DNA of 64,000 bases from Streptomyces roseoverticillatus (GCF_000719265.1 NZ_JOFL01000010.1:62001-126000), one strand, 5' to 3'; counted from the stretch's first letter, positions 1 through 12,400 are shown. A program made the numbers and translations. Notes: a model not told the origin generated them from the letters alone.

Positions 1-352
<352 letters not shown>

Positions 353-398
353 TCTCTCTGCCCGCTGATCGTACGATCACAGGCATCGGGATGTAGGG

Positions 399-442
399 GA
401 CGGGGCTCGTACGACGCGATGGAGCGTCGTACGAGCCCCGTC
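399..442 (+). terminator. strong hairpin between gap and pgk
   Basis: Perfect 19-bp stem (399-417 pairs with 424-442) with a 6-nt GATGGA loop and no U-tract, which is usual for Streptomyces terminators. It lies 47 bases past the gap stop and would end or attenuate gap transcripts ahead of pgk. A CCCCCAGC-type short repeat hairpin follows at once. Confidence 0.8.
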
Positions 443-450
443 TCATGACT

Positions 451-506
451 GTCCCCCAGCTACCGCTGGGAGGGGCCCCGCCCTACGGGGCGGAGCCCCC
501 ACCTAC
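451..506 (+). repeat. short CCCCCAGC..GCTGGGAGG hairpin repeat, extended form
   Basis: Bases 453-473 are identical to 47605-47625. The unit forms a CCCAGC/GCTGGG hairpin with loop TACC. Here it is followed by a second hairpin (CCGCCC/GGGCGG) ending about 20 bases before the pgk start. A related element lies in ctaB at 12431-12466 on the other strand. It is a member of a small dispersed hairpin family and may also affect pgk mRNA. Confidence 0.7.
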
Positions 507-526
507 GGACGTACCGGAGTCACCGC

Positions 527-1738
527 ATGAAGACGATCGACGAACTCATCCAGGACGGTGTCGAGGGCAAGCGGATCTTCGTCCGCGCCGACCTCAACGT
601 GCCGCTCGACGGCACCACCATCACCGACGACGGCCGCATCCGCGCCGTCGCCCCGACCATCGCCAAGCTCGCCGCCGCGGGCGCGAAGGTGATCGTCGCC
701 TCCCACCTGGGCCGTCCCGAGGGCGCCCCGGACCCCCGCTTCTCCCTCGCCCCGGCCGCCGCGCGGCTCGGCGAGATCCTGGGCAAGCAGGTCTCGTTCG
801 CCACCGACACGGTCGGCGACAGCGCGAAGGCCACCGTCGCCGCACTGGCGAACGGCGAGGTCACGCTGCTGGAGAACCTCCGCTTCAACGCGGGCGAGAC
901 CAGCAAGGACGACGCGGAGCGCGGTGCCTTCGCCGACGCCCTCGCCTCCCTGGCCGACCTGTACGTGGGCGACGGCTTCGGCGCCGTGCACCGCAAGCAC
1001 GCCTCGGTCTTCGACCTCCCGGCGCGCCTGCCGCACGCCGCCGGCGACCTGATCGCCACCGAGGTCGGCGTCCTGAAGAAGCTCACCGAGGACGTCGCGC
1101 GCCCCTACGTGGTGGTGCTCGGCGGCGCCAAGGTCTCCGACAAGCTGGGCGTCATCGACAACCTGCTCAAGAAGGCCGACCGCATCCTCATCGGCGGCGG
1201 CATGTCGTACACCTTCCTGGCCGCCAAGGGCCACGAGGTCGGCATCTCGCTGCTGCAGGAGGACCAGAAGGACACCTGCCTCGCGTACCTGGCCGAGGCG
1301 GAGAAGCGGGGCGTCGAGTTCGTCCTGCCCGTCGACGTCCTGGTCTCGGCCGACTTCCCGGACCTGAAGACCAAGGCCCCGGCCAACCCCGACACCGTCT
1401 CCTCGGACGCCATCCCGGCGGACAAGGAGGGCCTCGACATCGGCCCGAAGACCCGTGAGCTCTACGCGGCGAAGCTCGCCGACGCGGGCACGGTCTTCTG
1501 GAACGGCCCGATGGGTGTCTTCGAGCACCCCGACTACGCGAACGGCACCAAGGCCGTCGCGCAGGCCCTGCTGAACTCGCCGGGCTTCACCGTCGTGGGC
1601 GGGGGCGACTCGGCCGCGGCCGTGCGCACCCTCGGCTTCGACGAGAATGCTTTCGGCCACATCTCGACCGGCGGCGGCGCCAGCCTCGAGTACCTCGAGG
1701 GCAAGACGCTCCCCGGCCTCGCCGCACTGGAGGACTGA
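527..1738 (+). CDS. pgk: phosphoglycerate kinase
   Basis: 403 aa, the normal family length. It transfers phosphate from 1,3-bisphosphoglycerate to ADP in glycolysis. Visible motifs are the N-terminal substrate signature RIFVRADLNVPLDG (about residues 16-29), the SHLGRPEG loop, LLENLRFNAGE, and the C-terminal nucleotide-binding GGGDSAAA with STGGGASLEYLEG. The ATG start follows a CGGAGT ribosome site. tpiA starts six bases after the stop, so the two are co-transcribed. Upstream hairpins separate it from gap. Confidence 0.98.
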   Translation: MKTIDELIQDGVEGKRIFVRADLNVPLDGTTITDDGRIRAVAPTIAKLAAAGAKVIVASHLGRPEGAPDPRFSLAPAAARLGEILGKQVSFATDTVGDSAKATVAALANGEVTLLENLRFNAGETSKDDAERGAFADALASLADLYVGDGFGAVHRKHASVFDLPARLPHAAGDLIATEVGVLKKLTEDVARPYVVVLGGAKVSDKLGVIDNLLKKADRILIGGGMSYTFLAAKGHEVGISLLQEDQKDTCLAYLAEAEKRGVEFVLPVDVLVSADFPDLKTKAPANPDTVSSDAIPADKEGLDIGPKTRELYAAKLADAGTVFWNGPMGVFEHPDYANGTKAVAQALLNSPGFTVVGGGDSAAAVRTLGFDENAFGHISTGGGASLEYLEGKTLPGLAALED

Positions 1739-1744
1739 ACCACT

Positions 1745-2521
<777 letters not shown>

Positions 2522-2560
2522 CAGCGCTATGACGGGGAGCATCCCTCGTCGTACCCTGTC

Positions 2561-2596
2561 GGGGCCGGGACCGGCGCGTTCGCGCCACCCGGCCCC
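2561..2596 (+). terminator. hairpin between tpiA and secG
   Basis: GGGGCCGGG (2561-2569) pairs with CCCGGCCCC (2588-2596). An inner GGCGCG/CGCGCC stem with a TT loop stacks inside it. It lies about 40 nt after the tpiA stop and may partly terminate the pgk-tpiA transcript, while the same-strand secG follows closely. Confidence 0.6.
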
Positions 2597-2630
2597 TCAC
2601 CGTTCACCGTCCGAGAGAGTTGGTCCAGCC

Positions 2631-2867
2631 GTGGTCATGGGGTTCTCGATCGCCCTCATCATCTTCAGCGTGCTGATGATGATGCTGGTGCTCATGCACA
2701 AGGGGAAGGGCGGCGGCCTGTCCGACATGTTCGGCGGTGGCATGCAGTCCTCCGTCGGCGGCTCCTCCGTCGCCGAGCGCAACCTCGACCGCATCACCGT
2801 GGTCGTCGGTCTGCTCTGGTTCGCGTGCATCGTCGCACTCGGCCTGCTGATGAAGCTCGATAGCTGA
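2631..2867 (+). CDS. secG: preprotein translocase subunit SecG
   Basis: 78 aa from GTG 2631; ATG 2637 is an alternative start. An upstream GAGAG supports this region. SecG is the small accessory subunit of the SecYEG protein-export channel in the cytoplasmic membrane. The layout fits: an N-terminal membrane helix (about residues 5-22), a short cytoplasmic loop KGKGGGLSDMFGGG that is the SecG signature, then a second helix (about 54-74). The frame stays open upstream, but the longer form has no ribosome site. secG after tpiA is common in actinobacteria. Confidence 0.93.
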   Translation: MVMGFSIALIIFSVLMMMLVLMHKGKGGGLSDMFGGGMQSSVGGSSVAERNLDRITVVVGLLWFACIVALGLLMKLDS

Positions 2868-2934
2868 CGTCCCGTCGTGAACGCGGCCTATCATTGAGGT
2901 CGCGTCCTCGCGGCCGGGCTGTAACTCCTGCCAC

Positions 2935-2962
2935 TGGACGCGCGTTGGGCCTTACGTAGACT
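2935..2962 (+). promoter_or_regulatory. candidate promoter of the RbpA-family gene
   Basis: A TGGACG -35 box (2935-2940) and TAGACT -10 box (2957-2962) with a 16-bp spacer resemble a principal-sigma promoter. It would give a leader of about 60 nt before GTG 3029. The same TGGACG hexamer recurs in the promoter proposed at 41411. Confidence 0.45.
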
Positions 2963-3028
2963 GGGGCGCCCGCAGCGGAGCCGTCGGTTCAGACGGTCCG
3001 CAGCACCATTACGCAGGGAGTTACGACC

Positions 3029-3364
3029 GTGGCAAGTGGCAACGCGATCCGGGGAAGCCGGGTCGGAGCGGGGCCGATGGGTGAGGCCGAGCGGGGCGAG
3101 TCCGCGCCGCGCCTCCGCATCTCCTTCTGGTGCTCTAACGGGCACGAGACGCAGCCGAGCTTCGCCAGCGACGCACAGGTGCCGGATACGTGGGACTGCC
3201 CGCGCTGCGGCTTCCCGGCAGGCCAGGACCGGGACAATCCGCCGGACCCGCCGCGCACCGAGCCGTACAAGACCCACCTCGCCTACGTCCGCGAGCGGCG
3301 CAGCGACGCCGACGGCGAGGCGATCCTGGCCGAGGCGCTCGCGAAGCTCCGCGGAGAGATCTGA
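3029..3364 (+). CDS. RNA polymerase-binding protein, RbpA family (short paralogue type)
   Basis: 111 aa from GTG 3029. RbpA proteins bind actinobacterial RNA polymerase and its principal sigma factor and help form open complexes. The core is visible: a basic N-terminus with IRGSR, a zinc-binding region with Cys-x3-His (CSNGH, about residue 34) and CPRCG (about 56-60), then a C-terminal helix resembling the sigma-interaction segment (THLAYVRERRS..LRGEI). It is shorter than the approximately 124-aa canonical Streptomyces RbpA and diverges from the sequence I recall, so it may be the second, RbpB-like paralogue. It is flanked by its own promoter and terminator. Confidence 0.85.
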   Translation: MASGNAIRGSRVGAGPMGEAERGESAPRLRISFWCSNGHETQPSFASDAQVPDTWDCPRCGFPAGQDRDNPPDPPRTEPYKTHLAYVRERRSDADGEAILAEALAKLRGEI

Positions 3365-3395
3365 CGAAACGGCACCCCTCGTGGGTGCCGTTTCG
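3365..3395 (+). terminator. terminator after the RbpA-family gene
   Basis: A perfect 13-bp stem CGAAACGGCACCC / GGGTGCCGTTTCG with a 5-nt loop starts one base after the stop codon region and sits ahead of pgi. Confidence 0.85.
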
Positions 3396-3455
3396 CGTTG
3401 CGCTCGAACCGACCGCTGATCAATTAGGTTGGAGGGCGGCGGGGCAGTTACGACA

Positions 3456-5129
3456 ATGAATGGGCTGATGTCCGAGATGAACGCAGAGGACCGCACCAGG
3501 CTGGACCGGACTCCGGAGTGGAACGCTCTGGCCAAGCACCGGGACGAACTGGGGGAGGTGCACCTGCGCGAGCTCTTCGCGGACGATCCGCGGCGGGCCG
3601 GGAAGTACGCCCTCACCGTCGGCGACCTCCACCTGGACTACTCCAAGCACCTCGTCACCGACGAGACCCTGCGCCTGCTGCGCGAGCTCGCCTCGGCCGC
3701 GGGCGTCGCGGAGCTGCGCGACGCCATGTTCCGCGGCGAGAAGATCAACACCACCGAGGGCCGCGCCGTGCTGCACACCGCGCTGCGCGCCCCGGAGTCC
3801 GCCGTCGTCAAGGTCGACGGCGAGAACGTCGTCCCGGCCGTCCACGCCGTGCTCCGCAAGATGCAGGTCTTCTGCGACCGCGTGCTCTCCGGCGACTGGA
3901 AGGGCCACACGGGCCGGCCCATCAAGAACGTCGTCAACATCGGCATCGGCGGATCCGACCTCGGTCCGGCGATGGCCTACGAGGCGCTGCGCGCCTACAC
4001 CGCCCGCGACCTGACGTTCCGATTCGTCTCCAACGTGGACGGCGCCGACCTGCACGAGGCCCTGCAGGGCCTCGACGCCGCCGAGACGCTGTTCATCGTC
4101 GCCTCCAAGACGTTCACGACGATCGAGACCATCACCAACGCCACCTCCGCGCGGAACTGGCTGCTGACCGAGCTGCGGGCCGGCGAGGACGCCGTCGCCA
4201 AGCACTTCGTCGCCCTGTCGACGAACGAGGAGAAGGTCTCCGAGTTCGGCATCGACACCACCAACATGTTCGAGTTCTGGGACTGGGTCGGCGGCCGCTA
4301 CTCCTACGACTCGGCCATCGGGCTCTCCCTGATGCTCGCCATCGGCCCGGACCGCTTCCGCGAGATGCTCGCCGGCTTCCACCTCGTCGACGAGCACTTC
4401 CGCACGGCGCCCTTCGAGGAGAACGCTCCGCTGCTGCTCGGCCTGCTGGGCGTCTGGTACGGCAACTTCCACGACGCCCAGTCGCACGCGGTCCTGCCCT
4501 ACAGCCACTACCTGTCGAAGTTCGCCGCGTACCTGCAGCAGCTGGACATGGAGTCCAACGGCAAGTCGGTCGACCGTGAGGGACGGCCCGTCAGCTGGCA
4601 GACCGGGCCCGTCGTCTGGGGCACCCCCGGCACGAACGGCCAGCACGCGTATTACCAGTTGATCCACCAGGGCACGAAGCTGATCCCGGCGGACTTCATC
4701 GGCTTCGCCAAGCCGGTCGACGACCTGCTGCCCGGGCTGGTGGCCCAGCACGACCTGCTGATGGCCAACCTCTTCGCCCAGGGCCAGGCGCTCGCCTTCG
4801 GCAAGACCGCGGAGGAGGTGGCGGCGGAGGGCGTTCCCGCCGAGCTCGTCCCCCACAAGACGTTCCGCGGCAACCACCCGACGACGACGATCCTCGCGAG
4901 CGAGCTGACGCCGTCGGTGCTGGGGCAGTTGATCGCCCTGTACGAGCACAAGGTGTTCGTCCAGGGTGCGATCTGGAACATCGACTCCTTCGACCAGTGG
5001 GGTGTCGAGCTGGGGAAGGTCCTCGCGAAGCGGGTCGAGCCTGCGCTGACGGAGGGTGCGGAGGTCTCCGGCCTGGACGCCTCGACGGCGTCCCTGGTCG
5101 CCCGCTACCGCGAGCTGCGGGGCCGCTAG
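3456..5129 (+). CDS. pgi: glucose-6-phosphate isomerase
   Basis: 557 aa from ATG 3456, preceded by a GGAGGGCGGCGGGG purine-rich stretch. ATG 3477 is also possible, and the frame is open to TTG 3429. It interconverts glucose 6-phosphate and fructose 6-phosphate, linking glycolysis to the pentose-phosphate operon that lies convergent to it. Signatures seen: [16 protein letters not shown] (about 155-170), SKTFTTIET with the sugar-phosphate Ser/Thr loop, NGKSVDR, and the C-terminal [10 protein letters not shown] motif. Length is normal. Confidence 0.96.
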   Translation: MNGLMSEMNAEDRTRLDRTPEWNALAKHRDELGEVHLRELFADDPRRAGKYALTVGDLHLDYSKHLVTDETLRLLRELASAAGVAELRDAMFRGEKINTTEGRAVLHTALRAPESAVVKVDGENVVPAVHAVLRKMQVFCDRVLSGDWKGHTGRPIKNVVNIGIGGSDLGPAMAYEALRAYTARDLTFRFVSNVDGADLHEALQGLDAAETLFIVASKTFTTIETITNATSARNWLLTELRAGEDAVAKHFVALSTNEEKVSEFGIDTTNMFEFWDWVGGRYSYDSAIGLSLMLAIGPDRFREMLAGFHLVDEHFRTAPFEENAPLLLGLLGVWYGNFHDAQSHAVLPYSHYLSKFAAYLQQLDMESNGKSVDREGRPVSWQTGPVVWGTPGTNGQHAYYQLIHQGTKLIPADFIGFAKPVDDLLPGLVAQHDLLMANLFAQGQALAFGKTAEEVAAEGVPAELVPHKTFRGNHPTTTILASELTPSVLGQLIALYEHKVFVQGAIWNIDSFDQWGVELGKVLAKRVEPALTEGAEVSGLDASTASLVARYRELRGR

Positions 5130-5150
5130 GCCGTGGCCTGAGGCGGGTCC

Positions 5151-5290
5151 GGCACCGCCGGAGACGTTGACGGTGGTTGCGCGCCGCGGCGGCGGTTCGA
5201 AGGATGCAGGGCATCCTGCACCGGGTGGAGGGTGCGCTTGCGCCCTCCAGTTCCGCCGCAGCGGTGCTCAGCCACCATGGCGGCGGTGCC
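5151..5290. repeat. palindromic intergenic repeat, two half-copies
   Basis: One half-unit at 5151-5195 begins GGCACCGCCGGA and ends in GCGGCGG. An opposite half-unit at 5251-5290 begins TTCCGCCGC and ends GGCGGTGCC, slightly shortened. These match the arms of the palindromes at 32979, 42579, 47505 and 57550. A GGAGGG..CCCTCC hairpin lies between them. The site is between the convergent ends of pgi and pgl. Confidence 0.6.
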
Positions 5291-5296
5291 AAGACA

Positions 5297-5330
5297 ACGG
5301 CCCGGCCCCCGAGAACGGGAGCCGGGCCGT
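5297..5330. terminator. bidirectional terminator between pgi and pgl
   Basis: ACGGCCCGGC (5297-5306) pairs with GCCGGGCCGT (5321-5330), with further CCC/GGG pairing inside. It lies 21 bases from the pgl stop and serves both converging genes. Confidence 0.75.
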
Positions 5331-5351
5331 CGGCATGCGTCGTGCGTACCG

Positions 5352-6131
5352 TCAGGGCGAAGCCGGCGGGTACAAGCCCCGCGGCAGCCGTGCCGCCGCG
5401 GCCGCGTCCAGCAGCCACAGCGTGCGGCTGCGACCGTACGCGCCCGCGGCCGGGGCCTGGATCTCGCCCGCACCGCTCAGCGCGAGCGCAACGGCGTTCG
5501 CCTTGTCCTCGCCCGCGGCGAGCAGCCAGACCTCCCGCGCCGCGCGGATCGCCGGCAGGGTCAGCGAGACCCTGGTCGGCGGCGGCTTGGGCGCGCCGTG
5601 GACGCCCACGACCGTGCGCTCGGTCTCCCGTACGCCCGGCATCTCGGGGAAGAGGGACGCGACGTGCGTGTCGGGGCCGACGCCCAGCAGGAGCACGTCG
5701 AAGGACGGCACGGGACCGTGGTCCTCGGGGCGGGCGGCCTTGGCCAGCTCCGCCGCGTAGGCCTCGGCCGCGGCGTCCGCGTCGTCGTGGGTGCCGTCGG
5801 CGGCGGGCATGTAGTGCACCCGCGCCGGGTCGAGGTCCACGGCGTCGAGCAGGGCCTCGCGGGCCTGCGTGGCGTTGCGCTCCGGGTCGCCCTGGGGCAG
5901 GAAGCGCTCGTCGCCCCACCACAGGTCGAGCCGGGACCAGTCGACCGCGTCCCGGGCGGGCGCCGCGGCGAGGGCCGCGAGCAGCCCGTTGCCGTTGCGC
6001 CCGCCGGTGAGGACCACGGACGCCGAGCCGCGGGCGGCCTGGGCGTCGACGATCTTCGTGATCAGCCGGGCCGCGGCGGCCTGAGCCATCAGCTCCTTGT
6101 CCCGGTGGACGACGATCTGCGGGGTGCTCAC
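5352..6131 (-). CDS. pgl: 6-phosphogluconolactonase
   Basis: 259 aa from GTG 6131. It hydrolyses 6-phosphogluconolactone to 6-phosphogluconate, the second step of the oxidative pentose-phosphate pathway. Family features seen: VVLTGGRNGNGLL near residue 45, the DLWWGDERFLPQGDPERN signature (about 75-92), LLLGVGPDTHVASLFP (about 150-165) and the late LLAAGEDKANAV. The start overlaps the opcA stop by four bases (GTGA), indicating coupled translation in the tkt-tal-zwf-opcA-pgl operon. Confidence 0.96.
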   Translation of the reverse strand: MSTPQIVVHRDKELMAQAAAARLITKIVDAQAARGSASVVLTGGRNGNGLLAALAAAPARDAVDWSRLDLWWGDERFLPQGDPERNATQAREALLDAVDLDPARVHYMPAADGTHDDADAAAEAYAAELAKAARPEDHGPVPSFDVLLLGVGPDTHVASLFPEMPGVRETERTVVGVHGAPKPPPTRVSLTLPAIRAAREVWLLAAGEDKANAVALALSGAGEIQAPAAGAYGRSRTLWLLDAAAAARLPRGLYPPASP

Positions 6132-7204
6132 TTGCCGGCCGCCTTCTTGCCGCCGGCCTTCTTGGCCGGGGCGGAGGCCGGGGCGGCCTTCTCCTCGGCG
6201 GCCGGAGCCTCGGCAGCGGCCGGTGCCCCGGCGGCCTCGGCAGCCGGCGCCTTCGCGGCGGCGGGCGCCGCGGCCGGCGCGTCGTTCAGCCGGTCCACCC
6301 CGTACTTGAGGGCGGACTGGTAGATGTCGTCCGGGTCGAGCCGGCGCAGCTCCTCCGCGAGGAGCTCCGCCGTCTCGCGCCGCTGGAGGGCGACGGCGCG
6401 GTCGGGCTGGCCGGGCATGGAGAGCGTGGCCAGGGAGCCGTCCGGGCGGTCCAGGACGACGGGCCCGTTCTTCGTCTCCAGGCGGACGGCGGTGAGGCCG
6501 GGGCCGTCGGAGACGGTGCGGCGCACCGGGACGCCGAGGCGGTCGGCGAGCCAGAGGGCGAGGAGCTCGGCGCTGGGGTTGTAGCCCTCGCCCTCGACCT
6601 CCGCGGAGACGACGCCGGCGTGCTGCTGGTCCAGGGCGGCCGCGAGCATGGAGCGCCACGGCGTGATCCGGGCCCAGGCGAGGTCGGTGTCGCCGGGCGT
6701 GTAGTGCGCCGAGCGGGCCGACAGCTCCTTGACGGGGTCCTCGGCGGCGTACGCGTCGGTGACGCGGCGCTGGCCGAGGGCGCCCAGCGGGTCCTCGTGG
6801 GGGTCGACCGGGGAAGAGACCGGCCACCAGACGACGACGGGGGCGTCCGGCAGCAGCAGCGGCAGGACGACCGACTGGGCGTGGTCTATCACGTCGCCGT
6901 AGAGCCGCAGGACGACCGTCTCGCCGGTGCCGGCGGAGGTGCCGACGCGGACCTCGGCGTCGAGGCGGGCCTTGGCGCGGTCGCGCGGGGAGCGGCTGAC
7001 GCGCTTGATGACGACGAGCTTGCGCGAGGGGTGCTCGCGGGACGCCTCATTGGCGGCCTTGAGCGCGTCGTAGGCGTGCTCCTCGTCGGTGACGATGACG
7101 AGGGTGAGCACCATGCCGACGGCCGGGGTGCCGATCGCGCGGCGGCCCTGGACCAGGGCGTGGTTGATCTTGCTGGACGTGGTGTCCGTGAGGTCCATTT
7201 TCAT
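6128..7204 (-). CDS. opcA: glucose-6-phosphate dehydrogenase assembly protein OpcA
   Basis: 358 aa from ATG 7204, overlapping the zwf stop by ATGA. OpcA is an allosteric or assembly partner needed for full G6PDH activity in actinobacteria and cyanobacteria. The core matches the family: a DTTSSKINHAL start, VLPLLLPDAPVVVWWP near the centre and DLAWARITPWRSMLA. The last 50 or so residues form a low-complexity Ala/Pro/Glu tail ending in KKAGGKKAAGK, a lysine-rich extension beyond the folded core. Its place between zwf and pgl is the usual one. Confidence 0.95.
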   Translation of the reverse strand: MKMDLTDTTSSKINHALVQGRRAIGTPAVGMVLTLVIVTDEEHAYDALKAANEASREHPSRKLVVIKRVSRSPRDRAKARLDAEVRVGTSAGTGETVVLRLYGDVIDHAQSVVLPLLLPDAPVVVWWPVSSPVDPHEDPLGALGQRRVTDAYAAEDPVKELSARSAHYTPGDTDLAWARITPWRSMLAAALDQQHAGVVSAEVEGEGYNPSAELLALWLADRLGVPVRRTVSDGPGLTAVRLETKNGPVVLDRPDGSLATLSMPGQPDRAVALQRRETAELLAEELRRLDPDDIYQSALKYGVDRLNDAPAAAPAAAKAPAAEAAGAPAAAEAPAAEEKAAPASAPAKKAGGKKAAGK

Positions 7205-8727
7205 GGCCGGCGCCAGCTCCGTCCGTCTCGTGCGAGCATCTCGTCCGCTTCGGCCGGGCCCCAGGTGCCGGCGGGGTAGGACGCGGGCTTGCCGTTCTTG
7301 TCCCAGTACTCCTCGATGGGGTCGAGGATCTGCCAGGACAGCTCGACCTCCTTCAGGCGCGGGAAGAGGTTGGCGTCGCCCAGCAGCACATCGAGGATGA
7401 GCCGCTCGTAGGCCTCGGGGCTGGACTCGGTGAAGGACTCGCCGTAGGCGAAGTCCATCGAGACGTCCCGGACCTCCATCTGGGTGCCGGGCACCTTGGA
7501 GCCGAACCGCATGGTGACGCCCTCGTCCGGCTGCACCCGGATGACCAGGGCGTTCTGCCCGAGCTCCTCGGTGGCGGTGTGGTCGAAGGGCGAGTGCGGG
7601 GCGCGCTGGAAGACGACCGCGATCTCGGTGACGCGGCGGCCCAGGCGCTTGCCGGTGCGCAGGTAGAAGGGGACGCCCGCCCAGCGGCGGTTGTCGATCT
7701 CCAGCTTGATCGCGGCGTAGGTGTCGGTCTTGGAGGCCGGGTCGATGCCGTCTTCCTCCAGGTAGCCGACGACCTCCTCGCCGCCCTGCCAGCCGTGCGC
7801 GTACTGGCCGCGGACGGTCTCCTTGCCGAGGTCCTTGGGCAGTCGGACGGCGCCCAGCACCTTGGTCTTCTCGGCGACCAGCGCGTCCGCGTCGAAGGAG
7901 GCGGGCTCCTCCATGGCGGTCAGCGCGAGCAGCTGGAGGAGGTGGTTCTGGATGACGTCGCGGGCGGCGCCGATGCCGTCGTAGTAGCCGGCGCGGCCGC
8001 CGATGCCGATGTCCTCGGCCATGGTGATCTGCACGTGGTCGACGTAGGACCGGTTCCAGATCGGCTCGAAGAGGGTGTTGGCGAAGCGGAGCGCCAGGAT
8101 GTTCTGGACGGTCTCCTTGCCGAGGTAGTGGTCGATCCGGAAGACCTCTTCGGTCGGGAAGACCTCGTGGACGATCCGGTTGAGCTCCTGGGCGCTGGCC
8201 AGGTCGTGGCCGAAGGGCTTCTCGATGACGGCGCGCCGCCAGGAGCCCTCCTTCTGGTCGGCCAGGCCGTGCTTCTTGAGCTGCTGGACGACCTTGGGGA
8301 ACCACTTCGGCGGCACCGAGAGGTAGAAGGCGAAGTTGCCGCCCGTGCCCTGGGCCTGGTCGAGCTCGTGGACGGTGCTCTTGAGCTTCTCGAAGGCCTC
8401 GTCGTCGTCGAAGTCGCCCTGCACGAACCGGCAGCCCTGGACCAGCTGCTGCCAGACCTCCTCGCGGAAGGGCGTGCGGGCGTGCTCCTTGACGGCGTCG
8501 TGGACGATCTGGGCGAAGTCCTCGTTCTCCCAGTCGCGGCGCGCGAAGCCGATGAGCGAGAAGCCCGGCGGCAGCAGACCGCGGTTGGCGAGGTCGTACA
8601 CCGCCGGCATCAGCTTTTTCCGGGACAAATCGCCCGTGACGCCAAAGATGACCAGGCCCGACGGCCCCGCGATGCGCGGGAGCCGTCGGTCCAGAGCGTC
8701 ACGCAGCGGATTGCTGCTTGTGCTCAA
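7201..8727 (-). CDS. zwf: glucose-6-phosphate 1-dehydrogenase
   Basis: 508 aa from a TTG start at 8727, supported by GGAGG six bases upstream that lies in the end of tal. It oxidises glucose 6-phosphate to the lactone, making NADPH. The nucleotide-binding GVTGDLSRKKLMPA motif is at about residues 29-42, and the substrate site RIDHYLGKE with catalytic His and Lys is near residue 195. EKPFGHDL precedes it. Only one base separates it from the tal stop. The rare TTG start may limit its translation relative to its operon partners. Confidence 0.97.
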   Translation of the reverse strand: MSTSSNPLRDALDRRLPRIAGPSGLVIFGVTGDLSRKKLMPAVYDLANRGLLPPGFSLIGFARRDWENEDFAQIVHDAVKEHARTPFREEVWQQLVQGCRFVQGDFDDDEAFEKLKSTVHELDQAQGTGGNFAFYLSVPPKWFPKVVQQLKKHGLADQKEGSWRRAVIEKPFGHDLASAQELNRIVHEVFPTEEVFRIDHYLGKETVQNILALRFANTLFEPIWNRSYVDHVQITMAEDIGIGGRAGYYDGIGAARDVIQNHLLQLLALTAMEEPASFDADALVAEKTKVLGAVRLPKDLGKETVRGQYAHGWQGGEEVVGYLEEDGIDPASKTDTYAAIKLEIDNRRWAGVPFYLRTGKRLGRRVTEIAVVFQRAPHSPFDHTATEELGQNALVIRVQPDEGVTMRFGSKVPGTQMEVRDVSMDFAYGESFTESSPEAYERLILDVLLGDANLFPRLKEVELSWQILDPIEEYWDKNGKPASYPAGTWGPAEADEMLARDGRSWRRP

Positions 8728-8728
8728 T

Positions 8729-9844
8729 TCACGCCTCCGGGGCGAGGCGCTTGAGCTCCGCCTCGGTGGACTTCAGCAGGTCGTTCCAGGACTGCTCGAA
8801 CTTGTCGACGCCCTCGTCCTCCAGGAGCTGCACGACGTCGTCGTACGAGATCCCGAGCTTCGCGAGCGCGTCGAGCTCGGCCTTGGCCTGCTCGTACGTG
8901 CCGCGGATGGTGTCACCGGTGATCTGCCCGTGGTCGGCCGTGGCCTCCAGGGTGGCCTCCGGCATGGTGTTGACCGTGTTCGGGGCGACCAGGTCGTCCA
9001 CGTACAGCGTGTCCTTGTAGGCCGGGTCCTTGACGCCGGTCGAGGCCCACAGCGCACGCTGCTTGTTGGCGCCGGCCTTCTCCAGGGTGGCCCAGCGGTC
9101 CGAGGAGAAGACCTCCTCGTAGGCCTGGTAGGCCAGGCGGGCGTTGGCGAGGGCGGCCTTGCCGCGCAGCGCCTTGGCCTCGTCGGTGCCGAGGGCGTCC
9201 AGGCGCTTGTCGATCTCGCTGTCCACGCGGGACACGAAGAAGGACGCGACCGAGTGGATCAGGGACAGGTCCAGGCCCGCGGCCTTGGCCTGCTCCAGAC
9301 CGGTCAGGTAGGCGTCCATGACCGCGCGGTAGCGCTCGAGGGAGAAGATCAGCGTGACGTTGACGCTGATGCCCTTGCCGATCACGTCGGCGATCGCCGG
9401 CAGGCCCGCCTTGGTGGCCGGGATCTTGATCAGCGTGTTGGGGCGGTCCACCAGCCAGGCCAGCTGCTTGGCCTCGGCGACGGTGGCCTTGGTGTTGTGC
9501 GCGAGGCGCGGGTCGACCTCGATCGAGACCCGGCCGTCCTGGCCGTCCGTGGCGTCGAAGACCGGGCGCAGGATGTCGGCGGCGTCGCGGACGTCCGCCG
9601 TGGTGATCATGCGGATGGCCTCGTCGACGGTGACCTTGCGGGCCGCGAGGTCGGCGAGCTGCTGCTCGTAGCCCTCACCGCTGGAGATCGCCTTCTGGAA
9701 GATCGACGGGTTCGTCGTGACGCCCACGACGTGGCTCTGGTCGATCAGCTCGGCCAGGTTGCCGGACGTGATGCGCTTGCGGGACAGGTCGTCCAGCCAG
9801 ATCGCGACGCCTTCGTCGGAGAGGCGCTTGAGTGCGTCTGTCAT
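8729..9844 (-). CDS. tal: transaldolase
   Basis: 371 aa from ATG 9844. It moves a dihydroxyacetone unit between sugar phosphates in the non-oxidative pentose-phosphate pathway. The TalAB signature [13 protein letters not shown] is near residue 37. The Schiff-base lysine region [16 protein letters not shown] is near 140. [15 protein letters not shown] and [15 protein letters not shown] follow in family order. Length fits the longer actinobacterial type. It lies between tkt and zwf in one transcript. Confidence 0.97.
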   Translation of the reverse strand: MTDALKRLSDEGVAIWLDDLSRKRITSGNLAELIDQSHVVGVTTNPSIFQKAISSGEGYEQQLADLAARKVTVDEAIRMITTADVRDAADILRPVFDATDGQDGRVSIEVDPRLAHNTKATVAEAKQLAWLVDRPNTLIKIPATKAGLPAIADVIGKGISVNVTLIFSLERYRAVMDAYLTGLEQAKAAGLDLSLIHSVASFFVSRVDSEIDKRLDALGTDEAKALRGKAALANARLAYQAYEEVFSSDRWATLEKAGANKQRALWASTGVKDPAYKDTLYVDDLVAPNTVNTMPEATLEATADHGQITGDTIRGTYEQAKAELDALAKLGISYDDVVQLLEDEGVDKFEQSWNDLLKSTEAELKRLAPEA

Positions 9845-9879
9845 GGGTTCTGCATCTCCTACTTGCTCGTAAAGGGGCG

Positions 9880-11967
<2,088 letters not shown>

Positions 11968-12400
11968 CCTTGGATCAGGGCTCCTCTCCACATGGTCTTG
12001 TCTGCCGGGGGCGGTATGTTCCGCCACGACGCGGCGTGCCCGAGCCTACCCCTGCGGGGACGCGCATCTTTTCGACGTACAGTCGGCTGCCCGTTCGCGG
12101 GCAACCGAATCGCGGCGGCAGGGATTCCCGCCGCGGGTGCGGCGCCCTGTGTCCAGCCTGCCGGGCGGCGCGCCCGCCCGCCTCCCGAAGACGACCGTTG
12201 CGTCATGTCCGGGGAGCTCCGCGGCGGTGCCCGGGGCGCGCGGCGAGGCGTCCGTGATCCGTTGCGCGCGCCCTCAACACGACCCACCCCGGCGGAGGCC
12301 GTGCCATCGCCTGCGTCTAAAGTGGCGTGGTACGCGCAAGTCTTTACCGGGCTTTCCGGCCCGGATGTGCTTGCTGGCCTTATCTCTGTCAGGGGTGTGC
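11968..12400. other. divergent intergenic region tkt/ctaB
   Basis: 433 bases carrying the promoters of both genes. I see an imperfect hairpin TCGGCTGCCCG / CGGGCAACCGA with loop TTCG at 12083-12108 and no convincing gene. No -35/-10 pair stands out. The AGGGG at 12391-12395 is the ctaB ribosome site. Confidence 0.5.

Noticed and set aside
5151..5290. Insertion-sequence remnant
   Set aside because: No transposase fragment or target duplication; it matches the palindromic repeat family instead.
5177..6323. Open frames antisense to pgl
   Set aside because: Low-complexity Arg/Pro/Gly translations; pgl is supported by family motifs.
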